From Bacillota bacterium (GTDB lineage Bacteria; Bacillota; UBA4882; UBA8346): DNA of 43,561 bases. The DNA is taken from the NCBI GenBank assembly GCA_023415835.1, contig JAEZJK010000072.1, positions 1 through 43,561 on the forward strand, written 5' to 3'. Under the pieces are notes generated by a model. The model was not told the DNA's origin, did not search any database, and saw nothing but the letters and a program-made list of their open reading frames with translations. This document shows positions 1-8,323 of this stretch, piece by piece. The first letter of the stretch is position 1. Every line of letters starts with the position of its first letter. The position numbers and the translations under genes were made by a program.

Positions 1-31
1 TCAATCCTAAAACAATCAGCTTCTTTGACAT
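1..31 (-). CDS. Start of an exported protein, probably efflux adaptor (partial)
   Basis: Only the first ten codons lie in the window, reading MSKKLIVLGL, which looks like the start of a signal peptide or membrane anchor. A strong ribosome binding site (GGGAGGG, 38-44) sits six bases before the ATG at 29-31. The gene follows the TolC gene by about 40 bases on the same strand, so the two are probably co-transcribed. In known efflux operons the neighbour of a TolC gene is often a membrane-fusion (HlyD/RND adaptor) protein. That identity is inferred from context only. Confidence 0.5.
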   Translation of the reverse strand, partial: MSKKLIVLGL

Positions 32-70
32 TTTTAACCCTCCCGGTTTAAATCGACATTTTTTAATCTT

Positions 71-1477
71 TTACTTACTCGGATAATCATATAATTCGCC
101 TAATTTCAATCTTAATTTTTCAGCGGCAATCTCCAGGTCTGAGTTGGCGTTATCCGATTCCACCTGAGCATTTAGCAATTTCAGTTCCGCATCAGTCACC
201 TGAAAAGAATTAGCTGTCCCTAATTGATATTTCAGTTTCGCCAGCTCCAAATCTTTTTGGTAAAGGACCATCCCTTGCTCGGCCTGGGAAATTTTCAGGA
301 CTGCAAGTTCATAAGTGGAGACCGCTTCGTCGACTTCAGCGATGATATCATCGGTCGATTGCAGTTCTGCTAATTTAGCATTTTCCAAAGTGTAGGCAGC
401 TTGTTGAACCTGGTTTTTATTGCCGCCAAAACCAAGCTCCCAGGCAAGTTTCAACTTATACTGCCTTTTTGCGGATCCAAACACATCGTCACTATTACCA
501 TAGGTAATATCATCTAAATAGTCCTTTTGCCAAGCTGCGGTCCAGCTCAGATCGCCGCTTAAAAAATCATATTCCATATTGTAGCTCTCTTCCCGGCTCC
601 GGTTTTGATAAGCTAAACTTAAATTAGGCAAGCCTTCATTAATAGCTTTGGCCAGTTCCTGTTCAGCCTCCTTCACCGTCAACCGTGTTTTTTCAAGTTC
701 CAACCGCTGCTTCAAAGCGGTTGCTTTTAAATGTTCATGATCGGAAACATCTATTACAGTCCGGGAAGTAATGGTTTGATCCAAACGCAATGAGCGATAA
801 TCCTTCACCCCGATTTGTTGGGCCAATTGTTTTAAATTCACCAAATACTCCTGACGGCTACTCTCCAGTTCATACCGGGCTTTAGCCAAATCGTTCTCCG
901 CGGTGAGTTGGGCCACTTTGGTGATCTTCCCCAAACCCAACTGGGTATTGGCATATTCCGCCTCCGCTTGGGCGTTTTTAACCGCTGCTTCCTGATAATC
1001 TAACAATCTCTTTGCTTTCACCGCACTATGATATAGGGAGGTAGTATTATAGGTTAGTTCGGCCCGGCTGATCCGGTATTCGGCTTCTGAAGATTGTTGC
1101 CCCCACTTTGAAATCTCTCGTTCGGAAGCTGTTTTTTTGCCGTAAAGTTGAAAATTGGTGGGGATTGTTTCCGTGACGGTTACCGCCGCATTTTGTAGGT
1201 CACTGCCGGTGGTCAAGTTTTCGCCTTGCTCCGCACCAATCTCTATTTTGGGCAAGGCGTCAATTACTTTTCCTTTGACCGCCAGTTTTGCTTTTTCGAG
1301 ATCATTTTTAGCGATTTTCGCTTGGTAGTCATGTTCCAGCGCCATCCGGACCGCTTGGTCTAGAGTGATCGCCTTCTCTTCCTGAGCTTTGAGAGTCTTG
1401 GGTAATGCTAAACTTAATACTATTGCAAACAGTAGCCAAAAATATGGTTTTGATTTATTCGGTTGAATGGTGATCAT
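71..1477 (-). CDS. TolC family outer-membrane efflux protein
   Basis: The 468-residue product has an N-terminal signal peptide (about residues 1-31, cleavage near LKA-QEE) and then the long alpha-helical, Gln/Ala/Glu-rich repeats of the outer membrane efflux protein family. Two homologous halves are visible: an ITLDQAVRMAL start typical of the family near residue 37, and a second helical half ending in LKLGELYDYP. Family members form trimeric channel-tunnels across the outer membrane that accept substrates from an inner-membrane pump through an adaptor. The ATG at 1475-1477 follows an AGGAGGAAT ribosome binding site. A putative adaptor start lies directly downstream. Such a gene in a spore-former implies a diderm envelope. 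Confidence 0.88.
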   Translation of the reverse strand: MITIQPNKSKPYFWLLFAIVLSLALPKTLKAQEEKAITLDQAVRMALEHDYQAKIAKNDLEKAKLAVKGKVIDALPKIEIGAEQGENLTTGSDLQNAAVTVTETIPTNFQLYGKKTASEREISKWGQQSSEAEYRISRAELTYNTTSLYHSAVKAKRLLDYQEAAVKNAQAEAEYANTQLGLGKITKVAQLTAENDLAKARYELESSRQEYLVNLKQLAQQIGVKDYRSLRLDQTITSRTVIDVSDHEHLKATALKQRLELEKTRLTVKEAEQELAKAINEGLPNLSLAYQNRSREESYNMEYDFLSGDLSWTAAWQKDYLDDITYGNSDDVFGSAKRQYKLKLAWELGFGGNKNQVQQAAYTLENAKLAELQSTDDIIAEVDEAVSTYELAVLKISQAEQGMVLYQKDLELAKLKYQLGTANSFQVTDAELKLLNAQVESDNANSDLEIAAEKLRLKLGELYDYPSK

Positions 1478-1773
1478 GGAGTAAATATTCCTCCTGAACT
1501 ATTTTAAAAAGATTAACTCTAGTAGCTTTATTTTACAGTTGGGATGTGTCCATTTTGTGAACAAGGGATGATGGTGTTGTGATATCTTACTGTTTAAAGC
1601 ATGAAATGGCAAAATCGCAATCCCCAACCGGTGTAAATGGGTTGGAAAGATCTTTGGTTCTGACAATTCAGTAATTATATGAATATTACTCGGAATATAA
1701 CTTGAGAAATAAAGCCCGGCAGCATTTAGCCGCCGGGCTTTGATTAAATATTAATTGAGAACTCAAGGAACGT
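1478..1773. other. Intergenic region upstream of the efflux operon
   Basis: No reading frame here looks real. The stretch holds the ribosome binding site of the TolC gene at about 1487-1495, AT-rich sequence that probably carries its promoter, and the terminator hairpin at 1711-1741. No palindromic operator was obvious. Confidence 0.5.
1711..1741 (-). terminator. Rho-independent terminator after the PL9 lyase gene
   Basis: A perfect 10-bp stem, AAAGCCCGGC (1711-1720) against GCCGGGCTTT (1732-1741), closes an 11-base loop. It lies about 30 bases beyond the stop codon of the minus-strand lyase gene. The A/T-rich flanks would let it work in either direction. Confidence 0.8.
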
Positions 1774-4038
1774 TTACTTACCACTAGGAAGCGCGCCCAG
1801 ATAGGTTCCATCTTTACCAGCCTTATTTAGGGCGCTTGGTTTGGCTAGTTTCAAGAAATCTCCCCAGATGATATTGCCTTGCTTATCCCTATGATAAGAA
1901 ACTGGAATCTTAACCGATATAAAGTCGGATTCCTTAACCGTATCGTTTTTCCCTATATAAAAAAGATTTTGCTCGAAAACAGCCCCGGATAAAAAGTCTT
2001 TTATAGTAATTCCGTTGTCGGTCCGGAAAGATATGTTGTTTCGAAAGACGCCGGTTGGAGCGATGTAATGGTTCGATCTAAATATATAATTGAAACGCGC
2101 ATTATCAAAAGCGGTGCAGTTCTCGACCTGAAGCGCGCCAGGGTTAAAGTTACAGGTAAAGCCATCCATTCTATTACCAAAAGCGATACTATTGGTAATG
2201 ACGTGCGCCACCGGTTGCGCCTCCCCGCCTAATTTAAATCCGTTGCCAATGACGCCCCCCGCAGTCTTACCGTTGGTCAAAAACCCGTTTTGATAAGCGA
2301 TACAATTTTCAATCAATACCGGTTCATTCGGCCCGTTTTGGACATTGTTGAAAAGATCCCAACCGTCATCGGCGTTATGATGGGCAATACAGCCCCGGTA
2401 AACATTACCTTTGCCAATGCTTGATTTGGCGGCAAACCCGTCCGCGTTTTCCATGGTAGGATCGGTATTGTCGTATGCGTCGCAATTTAGGTAGAGGTTA
2501 TTACTGGTCTTTAAAGCCGGATGATAATTGAAAGAATCTAATTGGAATCCGGTGTTGAAATTATCATGGGCTATACATAATTCGGTTAGGTTGCCGTTTC
2601 CCTGGATTCGAAAACCAAAGCTCTTGGAGCGGGTGGATTCGATACCGTAGAAATGCCAATAACTTGCTTGGCTAAAAAGTCCATTAAAGATCACTTTTTC
2701 GTTTTGATAAGGCGCTAACTTTTTGAGCTTTCCCGGGACACTCGAGTAAATTCTGGAAATGGCCAATGCGCCGTAATTGCCGCCCCGGAGCATGATCGTT
2801 CCCCCGGTTGGAACATACTTGATGGCAGTCGCCAAGTCAAGCGGATCATCCGCGCTTCCGGCAGCAGTCGGTTTGCCATTAGGAGCGGCTATCAGATTTA
2901 TCTGACTTTCAAAACTGCGTTTTTCAACCGTAGTGGTCCTGACTATTGGATCCGAAACGGGTCCATCCGTCGGAGTAAAGGTTAATTCAAACTTAGTATC
3001 AGTATTTTGTAAATTTGTGTTTAATTGATAGAATTCTCCGGCTTTGATGCTATCCTTCGACACTAAAACAACGCCGTCTTTTCTGACCGAGACGAAACCG
3101 TTATAAGCGGAACGCGCCATCAACGTATATTTATCCGAACTGCTCCCATCGGAAGATTCAATATCAAAGTACTGGGGAAACGGGTTTACGCGATACGCCT
3201 CGCTTAGCTTGGTATTCGCCGGATTAAGGGTCAGTTTCGCATTGCTAACCACCATTTTAGCGTTGCGGGCCGCAAAAAAGCCGACATACATCTTGTCTTT
3301 TTCACAAACCTGCACAATATCGGCGATACCGTCCATTACTACGGATTCCATTTTGCTACCGTCAAAATCGGTATAGGTCGCGATAAAGCCCCTATCCGTT
3401 CTGGTAAGTTTGAGTTTGAATGTTTTACCGACTAAAACACCGTTTTTAAACATCCTTCGTGATAAGTTACTCCCGGGGTTGCCCCAAGGATAAAAGATCC
3501 CGTTCCGGTTGACAGCGCAGACGTCGACCTCGGTTTTGATATCGCTGAAAACCGCTACCGCCGCCATATTTGAAGCGGCCGGAAGTTCCTCAAATCCGAA
3601 TACCATCGGGTCCTTGCGCGGAGCCCCGTTCACATCCCGCACCATTAACCCGCAGGCAGTCTGACTGTTCGGCATTACCTCTGTCTCCGGGCCGAACTGC
3701 TCGACCAGAATATCCGCTTCCAGAACAAAGTTGTACTTACGCGGATCGATTACCGTGTAATAGAAGGAAATACCGTCATGTGCAGCGGCGATTTTTCCGC
3801 CGCGGCTTTCAACGATGATTTTCCCTTCGATAGTCCCGGGGACTTCCGGAATAGCGCCATTGACGCCTACTTTGGCAGAAGTAATCGTCGAACTGAAATT
3901 TAAGTCGGTAGATTGTCCGAAAGCAATGGACTGCCACTTTAATCCGGTATCATCCGAAGCGCCCACCTCTGGGTTGTATTTCATAAAAGAAATCATAATG
4001 AATACACTTATCAAAATAATTGTTACCAACCGTTTCAT
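1774..4038 (-). CDS. Secreted PL9-type pectate lyase (parallel beta-helix)
   Basis: The 754-residue protein has a signal peptide (about 1-27), a beta-sandwich-like N-terminal domain (about 30-272), an Ig/Fn3-like linker (about 285-375) and a right-handed parallel beta-helix (about 385-754). The helix carries the signature of polysaccharide lyase family 9. Asp533 (in NADGFAAK), Asp557, Asp558 and Asp561 (in NADDGWD) match the calcium ligands described for PelL, with the same 24-residue spacing between the first two, and Lys602 (in GNGFKLGG) matches its catalytic base. It likely cleaves pectate or another uronic polymer outside the cell by beta-elimination. The ATG follows a GGGGGAAAG ribosome binding site and the gene ends at a strong terminator. 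The exact polymer is not known. Confidence 0.82.
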   Translation of the reverse strand: MKRLVTIILISVFIMISFMKYNPEVGASDDTGLKWQSIAFGQSTDLNFSSTITSAKVGVNGAIPEVPGTIEGKIIVESRGGKIAAAHDGISFYYTVIDPRKYNFVLEADILVEQFGPETEVMPNSQTACGLMVRDVNGAPRKDPMVFGFEELPAASNMAAVAVFSDIKTEVDVCAVNRNGIFYPWGNPGSNLSRRMFKNGVLVGKTFKLKLTRTDRGFIATYTDFDGSKMESVVMDGIADIVQVCEKDKMYVGFFAARNAKMVVSNAKLTLNPANTKLSEAYRVNPFPQYFDIESSDGSSSDKYTLMARSAYNGFVSVRKDGVVLVSKDSIKAGEFYQLNTNLQNTDTKFELTFTPTDGPVSDPIVRTTTVEKRSFESQINLIAAPNGKPTAAGSADDPLDLATAIKYVPTGGTIMLRGGNYGALAISRIYSSVPGKLKKLAPYQNEKVIFNGLFSQASYWHFYGIESTRSKSFGFRIQGNGNLTELCIAHDNFNTGFQLDSFNYHPALKTSNNLYLNCDAYDNTDPTMENADGFAAKSSIGKGNVYRGCIAHHNADDGWDLFNNVQNGPNEPVLIENCIAYQNGFLTNGKTAGGVIGNGFKLGGEAQPVAHVITNSIAFGNRMDGFTCNFNPGALQVENCTAFDNARFNYIFRSNHYIAPTGVFRNNISFRTDNGITIKDFLSGAVFEQNLFYIGKNDTVKESDFISVKIPVSYHRDKQGNIIWGDFLKLAKPSALNKAGKDGTYLGALPSGK

Positions 4039-4233
4039 TTACTTTCCCCCTTTGTTTGCACTTCTTAAACTCTAATATACTAGAAATATTCGTACATTTT
4101 TTACCGATTTCAACAAATTTCTCTCATATTTTATCATATTAACAAATAATCCCAACCTCTATATGGGGGTTCCTCTCTCCCGGTGTCAAACGCCCGGTTC
4201 AAGTTCATCCCCTGAAGTTAGGATTATTAATTG

Positions 4234-4446
4234 TTATTCAATCAATCCGGTAATGGGATATATCTCCTTGAAAAACGATTTAGTGGCTGTTTTTTTAATC
4301 TCAACCAGATTCAACCAGGTAGCCTTCATGCAAGGATCGCTCCAAAGGTCTTTCAAATCCTTATTATCAAAAGAAGCCGGTAGTGTTTTTAGGGTAATCG
4401 AATGGGTCACGATTAAAACATTCTTACCACTTAATACAATTTTATC
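4234..4446 (-). pseudogene. C-terminal remnant of a histidine phosphatase family protein
   Basis: In a frame different from the adjacent acetyltransferase, the minus strand encodes about 70 codons containing SGKNVLIVTHSITLKTL and then DLKDLWSDP, ending at TAA 4234-4236. This matches the C-terminal core of the histidine phosphatase (phosphoglycerate mutase-like) superfamily, where the VTH histidine is the second catalytic histidine. The N-terminal RHG motif and most of the fold are absent, and the start of the fragment runs into the 3' end of the acetyltransferase gene. It reads as what remains after a deletion joined the two. No ribosome binding site or start codon was seen. Confidence 0.6.
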
Positions 4447-4844
4447 CCCATACTGATCCGGTCTTCGGTTGTAAAACCGTTTTTCCGGTAAAACCGAACT
4501 ACTTCATGGTTGCTCCCTAATACCTGAAGGTTCACTTTCAAGCAGCCTCTCTTTTTCAATTCTTCCAAAATTGCTTGAATCAGCTTAGTACCGGTTCCCG
4601 ACTTTCTGAATTCGGGTTTGACCGCCAAAGAGTAAATCCAACCCCGATGGCCGTCATAACCACCCATCACAGTGCCGATGATTAAATTATCCTCTTCAGC
4701 GACGAACAATAGCCCGTCATTGAAGGCGACTTTTCGCTTCAAGGCTAACCGGGGATCGTTATGGGGTGAGTCATACCCGAAAACATCGGTCCAGATTCGG
4801 ACGACTTCGGCTTGGTCTCTTGTTTCGTATTTACGGATAATCAT
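4431..4844 (-). CDS. GNAT family N-acetyltransferase (YpeA-like)
   Basis: This 137-residue single-domain protein has the GNAT fold. Its VMGGYDGHRGWIYSLAV segment is the part most like Escherichia coli YpeA, followed by the acetyl-CoA-binding turn EFRKSGTGTKLI (Q/RxxGxG/A type) and a C-terminal RFYRKNGF motif. The ATG at 4842-4844 follows a GGAGGTG ribosome binding site. The substrate is not predictable from sequence. Its last codons overlap, in another frame, the histidine phosphatase remnant, so the natural 3' end of this gene may have been altered by the same event. Confidence 0.85.
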   Translation of the reverse strand: MIIRKYETRDQAEVVRIWTDVFGYDSPHNDPRLALKRKVAFNDGLLFVAEEDNLIIGTVMGGYDGHRGWIYSLAVKPEFRKSGTGTKLIQAILEELKKRGCLKVNLQVLGSNHEVVRFYRKNGFTTEDRISMGIKLY

Positions 4845-4985
4845 TTAACACCTCCGTCCAAGTTCATGATAAACCCATGTTTCCATCGGTTTTTACTGCA
4901 AATGATAGAAGTGGAAGTTCGTCTAAACGCGACCCCTTGCTTAAATCGATAACCATCATTCATTGCATTTAAAAACCAAAAAAGA

Positions 4986-5365
4986 TTATTGTCTTAAGTA
5001 ACTTTTGATGATAACCTGAACCTTGTCAAAATCATTTTCAATTTGGTTATTTCTCAATCGGGTGACTTTCAAGTTATAATTTTCTAATATTTCGGTTCTC
5101 TCTAAATCATAAGCTTTACTTCAGGAGTATCATGAACTGAACCGTCAATTTCGATAACAAGATTCAATTTAGCGATATAAAAATCTACAATATAATTATC
5201 TATAACCTTTTGTCGCATTACTTTAAATTGATAGTTTATAAATAATTCCGTCCATAATTTCCTTTCTGCCTGAGTCATATTTTTTCTTAATTTATTGGCT
5301 CTGTCTATTAATTTAGGATTGTATGGCAAAGAAAAACCGTTGGTAACTAGCCCTCGCTTTTGCAA
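4986..5365 (-). pseudogene. DUF559 endonuclease-like gene, frameshifted
   Basis: The first 87 codons (5365 down to 5102) carry the DUF559 signature: LRKNMTQAERKLW, then VDFYIAKLNLVIEIDGSVHD, a restriction-endonuclease-like core with the acidic residues of the VIEIDG strand. The frame then stops early after PEVKLMI. In the next frame the sequence continues without a gap as AYDLERTEILENYNLKVTR and LRNNQIENDF, the conserved C-terminus of this family, ending at TAA 4986-4988. A single missing base near 5112-5116, in the run GTAAAGCTT, explains the break. The start appears to be TTG 5363-5365 with no clear ribosome binding site. Members are related to very-short-patch-repair-like nucleases, but their role is largely unassigned. 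Confidence 0.75.
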
Positions 5366-5577
5366 TTCAATCTTGTCATTACAAAGACTTTTCCATGATA
5401 AGCTCCACTTTTCTTGGTTTTTTCAAGGATGATAGTTAAATTTGGTCTATAGGAGACCCCTTGCCCCTCGTAAATGGGCAACCACCATTCTTGGTAGCCT
5501 AAAAAATTGAGCCCTAATTTCTTGGTTTTACTACGGAGGATGGTGGTCATCCTTTAAGGGACAGAGGGTCTGTTTTG

Positions 5578-6012
5578 CTATTTCCGGTTCAGATATTTTA
5601 CAAATCCTACTTTTCCCGTACCGTCAAACCCCATACTCTCATAAAAGGCATGAGCTTCCTTTCGGTGGTCATTACTCAATAAAATAATCCGGGTGCATTT
5701 CCGGGCACGGCATACTTGAATAACATGCTCGGTTAGCTTACTCCCAATCCCATGCCGACGGTAATTTTGATCGACAATAAAATATTCAATCAAGCCGAAA
5801 TCTTGGGTTCCGAACATTGGGCTCATACAGATGGTGAGAAAAACAGTCCCGATAATAACCCCGTCATCCTCAGATACAAATAGAAAATTATTAGGATCTT
5901 TCCTCAGTTCCGTGATTCGTTCCGGAAGTACTCGCACCGGAGCGTCCGGGCATAAGGCTTGATAAAGATGTTGGATTGCGTCCCGGTCTCTTGGTTCCGC
6001 CTCCCGAATCAT
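5578..6012 (-). CDS. GNAT family N-acetyltransferase
   Basis: This 144-residue protein is a complete GNAT domain: an N-terminal MIREAEPRDRDAIQHLY, a central strand ending in IEYFIVDQNYRRHGIGSKL with the R-x-x-G-I-G acetyl-CoA pyrophosphate loop, and a C-terminal HAFYESMGF motif. Its ATG at 6010-6012 overlaps the stop codon of the upstream tautomerase gene (ATGA), so the two are probably translationally coupled. No gene-specific substrate can be called. Confidence 0.85.
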   Translation of the reverse strand: MIREAEPRDRDAIQHLYQALCPDAPVRVLPERITELRKDPNNFLFVSEDDGVIIGTVFLTICMSPMFGTQDFGLIEYFIVDQNYRRHGIGSKLTEHVIQVCRARKCTRIILLSNDHRKEAHAFYESMGFDGTGKVGFVKYLNRK

Positions 6013-6413
6013 TTCTGGGCGTTCCTGACGGTCATCGATATCCCGTCAAATCCCCAGGCGTCGGGGTTCAATTCGTCGATAATAAAATAGTTGGCCGTCT
6101 CACAGTTGCCCAAGATCCGGGCCATCATTTTTTTGGTTTCCTGCATCATCTTTGCCATTTCCTCCGGGTTACTGGTTCCTTTGGATATTTTGATATTGAC
6201 GAAGGATACCTTCCGGTCTTCATCGTTTACCTGTTCGAGAGTCCGGCCTCCGATTACCCATTGTCCCTTTTCCAATTCATCAATGGCGATCACTGTGAAT
6301 TTCCGTTCCCTTCCCATTACTATGACGATTAATTCCGTTAGGCCATCGATTATCATCTGCTTCTGTTCCGGAGTTGTTTGGCCTTTTACCAGTATTAAAT
6401 TTACAAACGGCAT
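6009..6413 (-). CDS. Tautomerase family protein with two 4-OT-like domains
   Basis: I place the start at ATG 6411-6413, where a GGGGGAA ribosome binding site precedes MPFVNLILVKGQT. The longer reading frame to 6506 lacks such a site and would bury the proline. In the 4-oxalocrotonate tautomerase superfamily the initiator Met is removed and Pro1 is the catalytic base, so this start makes a 134-residue protein with an intact Pro1. The second half (from about residue 68, KVSFVNIKISKGTS) repeats the same beta-alpha-beta pattern but has Ser in place of Pro, so only the first half can be catalytic. It overlaps the downstream acetyltransferase gene by one codon junction (ATGA). The substrate is unknown. 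Confidence 0.75.
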   Translation of the reverse strand: MPFVNLILVKGQTTPEQKQMIIDGLTELIVIVMGRERKFTVIAIDELEKGQWVIGGRTLEQVNDEDRKVSFVNIKISKGTSNPEEMAKMMQETKKMMARILGNCETANYFIIDELNPDAWGFDGISMTVRNAQK

Positions 6414-6532
6414 TTGCAGTTCCCCCTTATGTTTAACGGTTGATATTATCGGATTATGAATCCGATCTTTATTGAGACTAACCATAACTTGACGATTTCT
6501 AACCAATTAATGACATTATATCATATTAGGCG

Positions 6533-6638
6533 GTTTCATAATTCCTTTTTTCCAGCTTCGCATACAATATATTGATAGACTAAAATAAAACCTACACTAT
6601 ATATTGCATGCGAAGATAAATTTTTGTAATTATGAAAC
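6533..6638. repeat. Nested inverted repeat, possible MITE or recombination site
   Basis: The outer arms GTTTCATAATT (6533-6543) and AATTATGAAAC (6628-6638) are perfect 11-bp complements. Inside them CTTCGCATACAATATAT (6556-6572) pairs with 6599-6615 with a single mismatch over 17 bp, around a 26-base A/T-rich loop. The unit of about 106 bp holds no gene and has no T-tract typical of a terminator. Its size and nesting suggest a miniature inverted-repeat element or a structured recombination or protein-binding site. Confidence 0.55.
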
Positions 6639-6933
6639 TCGCTCATATAAGTAAACTTTCAACAATTTTTCTCCAATAATTAAGGTTTTTTTCACCCGAT
6701 TCTCTAGGAGGAACACCCGGTTAGATTTAGATAAATAAAAAAACCGCTGAGACACGGTCTTGATCTGCAGCGTTAATCCCCTCATTCCGGCTCCTCGGCG
6801 TTAGCTATTCTAACTTCAACATTTGCTTCTTCCTAAAATCCCTACTTATTGGAACTGTCAATCTTAACCTTGTTTTTGAGGATAGTCCTCCTAGCGCAAC
6901 CAACTTCATTCTCCAAAACCTAACAAGGATTGC

Positions 6934-6962
6934 TTGACAAATATTCCTGACCAAGATATATT
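6934..6962 (+). promoter_or_regulatory. Near-consensus SigA-type promoter for the EVE gene
   Basis: TTGACA (6934-6939) and TATATT (6957-6962) are separated by exactly 17 bases, an almost ideal housekeeping promoter. It lies about 75 bases upstream of the EVE-domain gene start and points toward it. Confidence 0.75.
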
Positions 6963-7038
6963 TTTATAGTTCAATCCTTTTGCATAACGGTCCTGAATAA
7001 AGTAAACCCTATTATATTATTTATTAAGAGGTTCTACC

Positions 7039-7470
7039 TTGTCATACTGGCTCGCCAAAACCGAACCCGAAACCTATAGCTACGCCGATCTGGTCCGTTT
7101 GGGAAGGGATCGCTGGAACGGCGTAAAAAACCCGGTTGCGCTCAAACACCTAAAAAGGATGCAACCGGGTGATCGTGTTTTTATTTATCATACTGGTAAG
7201 CAACGGGCAATCGTCGGTGTCGCTAAGGTTGTTTCCGCCCCTTATCCGGATCCGGAATCGAACGATCCTCGCTTGATAGTAGTGGATCTGCAACCGGAAT
7301 ACCTACTTAACCGACAGGTGACCCTGAAAGAAATCAAAGCCGAGCCAATATTTCAGGGCTGGGCTTTGGTTCGACAACCCCGGCTCTCGGTGTTGCCGGT
7401 TACCGCCGAGCAATGGGAGCTGATCCAAAAACTAAGCCAAGGATCGGAAACAGTCTTATCCCCTCGGTAG
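7039..7470 (+). CDS. EVE domain-containing protein
   Basis: The 143-residue product is essentially one EVE domain: it opens SYWLAKTEPETYSYADL, followed by DRWNGVKNPVALKHLKRMQPGD, the conserved pocket-forming region of this PUA-related fold. EVE domains are structurally related to YTH domains and are thought to bind modified bases in DNA or RNA. The start is TTG at 7039-7041 with an AAGAGG ribosome binding site seven bases upstream, and a strong promoter lies at 6934-6962. Its last 15 bases overlap the convergent degV-type gene. Confidence 0.88.
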   Translation: MSYWLAKTEPETYSYADLVRLGRDRWNGVKNPVALKHLKRMQPGDRVFIYHTGKQRAIVGVAKVVSAPYPDPESNDPRLIVVDLQPEYLLNRQVTLKEIKAEPIFQGWALVRQPRLSVLPVTAEQWELIQKLSQGSETVLSPR

Positions 7471-8301
7471 GCCGATTAAAGCAATTGCTCCCGGACCGAC
7501 ATGCGTTCCCAGCACCGGACCGGCCTGGCCGATGATTATCTCGGCGTTCTTAAAAGTCTCCCGAAGGATCCCCCTGATCTTCTCTGCCTCTTCTTCGGCG
7601 GCGGTATGCATCACCGCAATAATCCCTTCGGTTTCAACCGCTACCTGGGACTTAAACTCATTCAACAATCGGTTGATGGCCTCACGCCTAGTCCTTACTC
7701 TCCCAACCAGCTCTACTTTGCCCTGAGTCAATTTTAACAACGGTTTAATCTGAAGAATTGAGCCCAAAAAAGCTTGTAAAGAACTGACCCGGCCCCCCTT
7801 CCGAATGAACTCCAGAGTGTCCAGGGTCACCAAAAAACGCATTTTGGCGCGGAGCTTTTCCACTAAACTTAAAACTTCATTCATTTTTATACCCAGGCGC
7901 GCCGCCCGGGCCGCCTCTACCGTCAGGCACCCCAGGCCCATCGAAGTCGACTGGGAATCAACCACCTCAATATTGGCTTCGGGCAACATCTCCCTAGCCA
8001 TCCTGGCGATCCGGACCGTTCCGGAAAGAGCCTCGGTAAGGTGAATTGATATAATTGCGTCTACCTTCCCTAATAAAGCCCGGTAACACTCGACGAAGGC
8101 CCCGGGAGAGGGCTGTGAAGTAATTGGTAAAGTACTGCCGGACTTGATTTTTTGATAAAACTCGGTCGGGGTTATGTCCACTCCATCATCATAGTTCTGG
8201 TTGTCAACCGATACGTGAAGGGGGACTACTTCAATCTCATATCTGGAAACCAGTTCTTGCGGTAAATCCGCAGTGCTATCGGTTACGATTCCAATTTTCA
8301 T
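7456..8301 (-). CDS. DegV family fatty-acid-binding protein
   Basis: The 281-residue protein opens MKIGIVTDSTADLP, the standard DegV start. It contains the TSQPSPG loop (about residues 60-66), VDSQSTSMGLG, and TLEFIRKGGRVS. In characterised homologues (FakB proteins) these loops hold a fatty acid that is phosphorylated by a FakA-type kinase for phospholipid synthesis. Length matches the family. A GGAAGCGG ribosome binding site precedes the ATG. It lies just downstream of the hemolysin III-type gene on the same strand, and its 3' end overlaps the EVE gene tail to tail by 15 bases. Confidence 0.88.
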   Translation of the reverse strand: MKIGIVTDSTADLPQELVSRYEIEVVPLHVSVDNQNYDDGVDITPTEFYQKIKSGSTLPITSQPSPGAFVECYRALLGKVDAIISIHLTEALSGTVRIARMAREMLPEANIEVVDSQSTSMGLGCLTVEAARAARLGIKMNEVLSLVEKLRAKMRFLVTLDTLEFIRKGGRVSSLQAFLGSILQIKPLLKLTQGKVELVGRVRTRREAINRLLNEFKSQVAVETEGIIAVMHTAAEEEAEKIRGILRETFKNAEIIIGQAGPVLGTHVGPGAIALIGLPRG

Positions 8302-8323
8302 CCGTTCCGCTTCCTTTATGTTG

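Larger units (their letters stand above)
6507..7038. other. Intergenic region between tautomerase and EVE genes
   Basis: This stretch of 532 bases has no convincing gene. It contains the nested inverted repeat at 6533-6638, a small GAGGA-TAG-TCCTC hairpin at 6878-6890, and the promoter at 6934-6962. The section from about 6690 to 6870 shows nothing I can name. Confidence 0.5.

Noticed and set aside
4163..4456. 97-codon plus-strand frame opposite the histidine phosphatase remnant
   Set aside because: It is the complement of a recognisable coding remnant on the other strand and has no ribosome binding site.
5347..5550. 67-codon minus-strand frame upstream of the DUF559 remnant (GYQEWWLPIYEGQ)
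   Set aside because: No family match and only a weak ribosome binding site; its end overlaps the DUF559 start in another frame. Could be a small unknown gene, but support is too thin.
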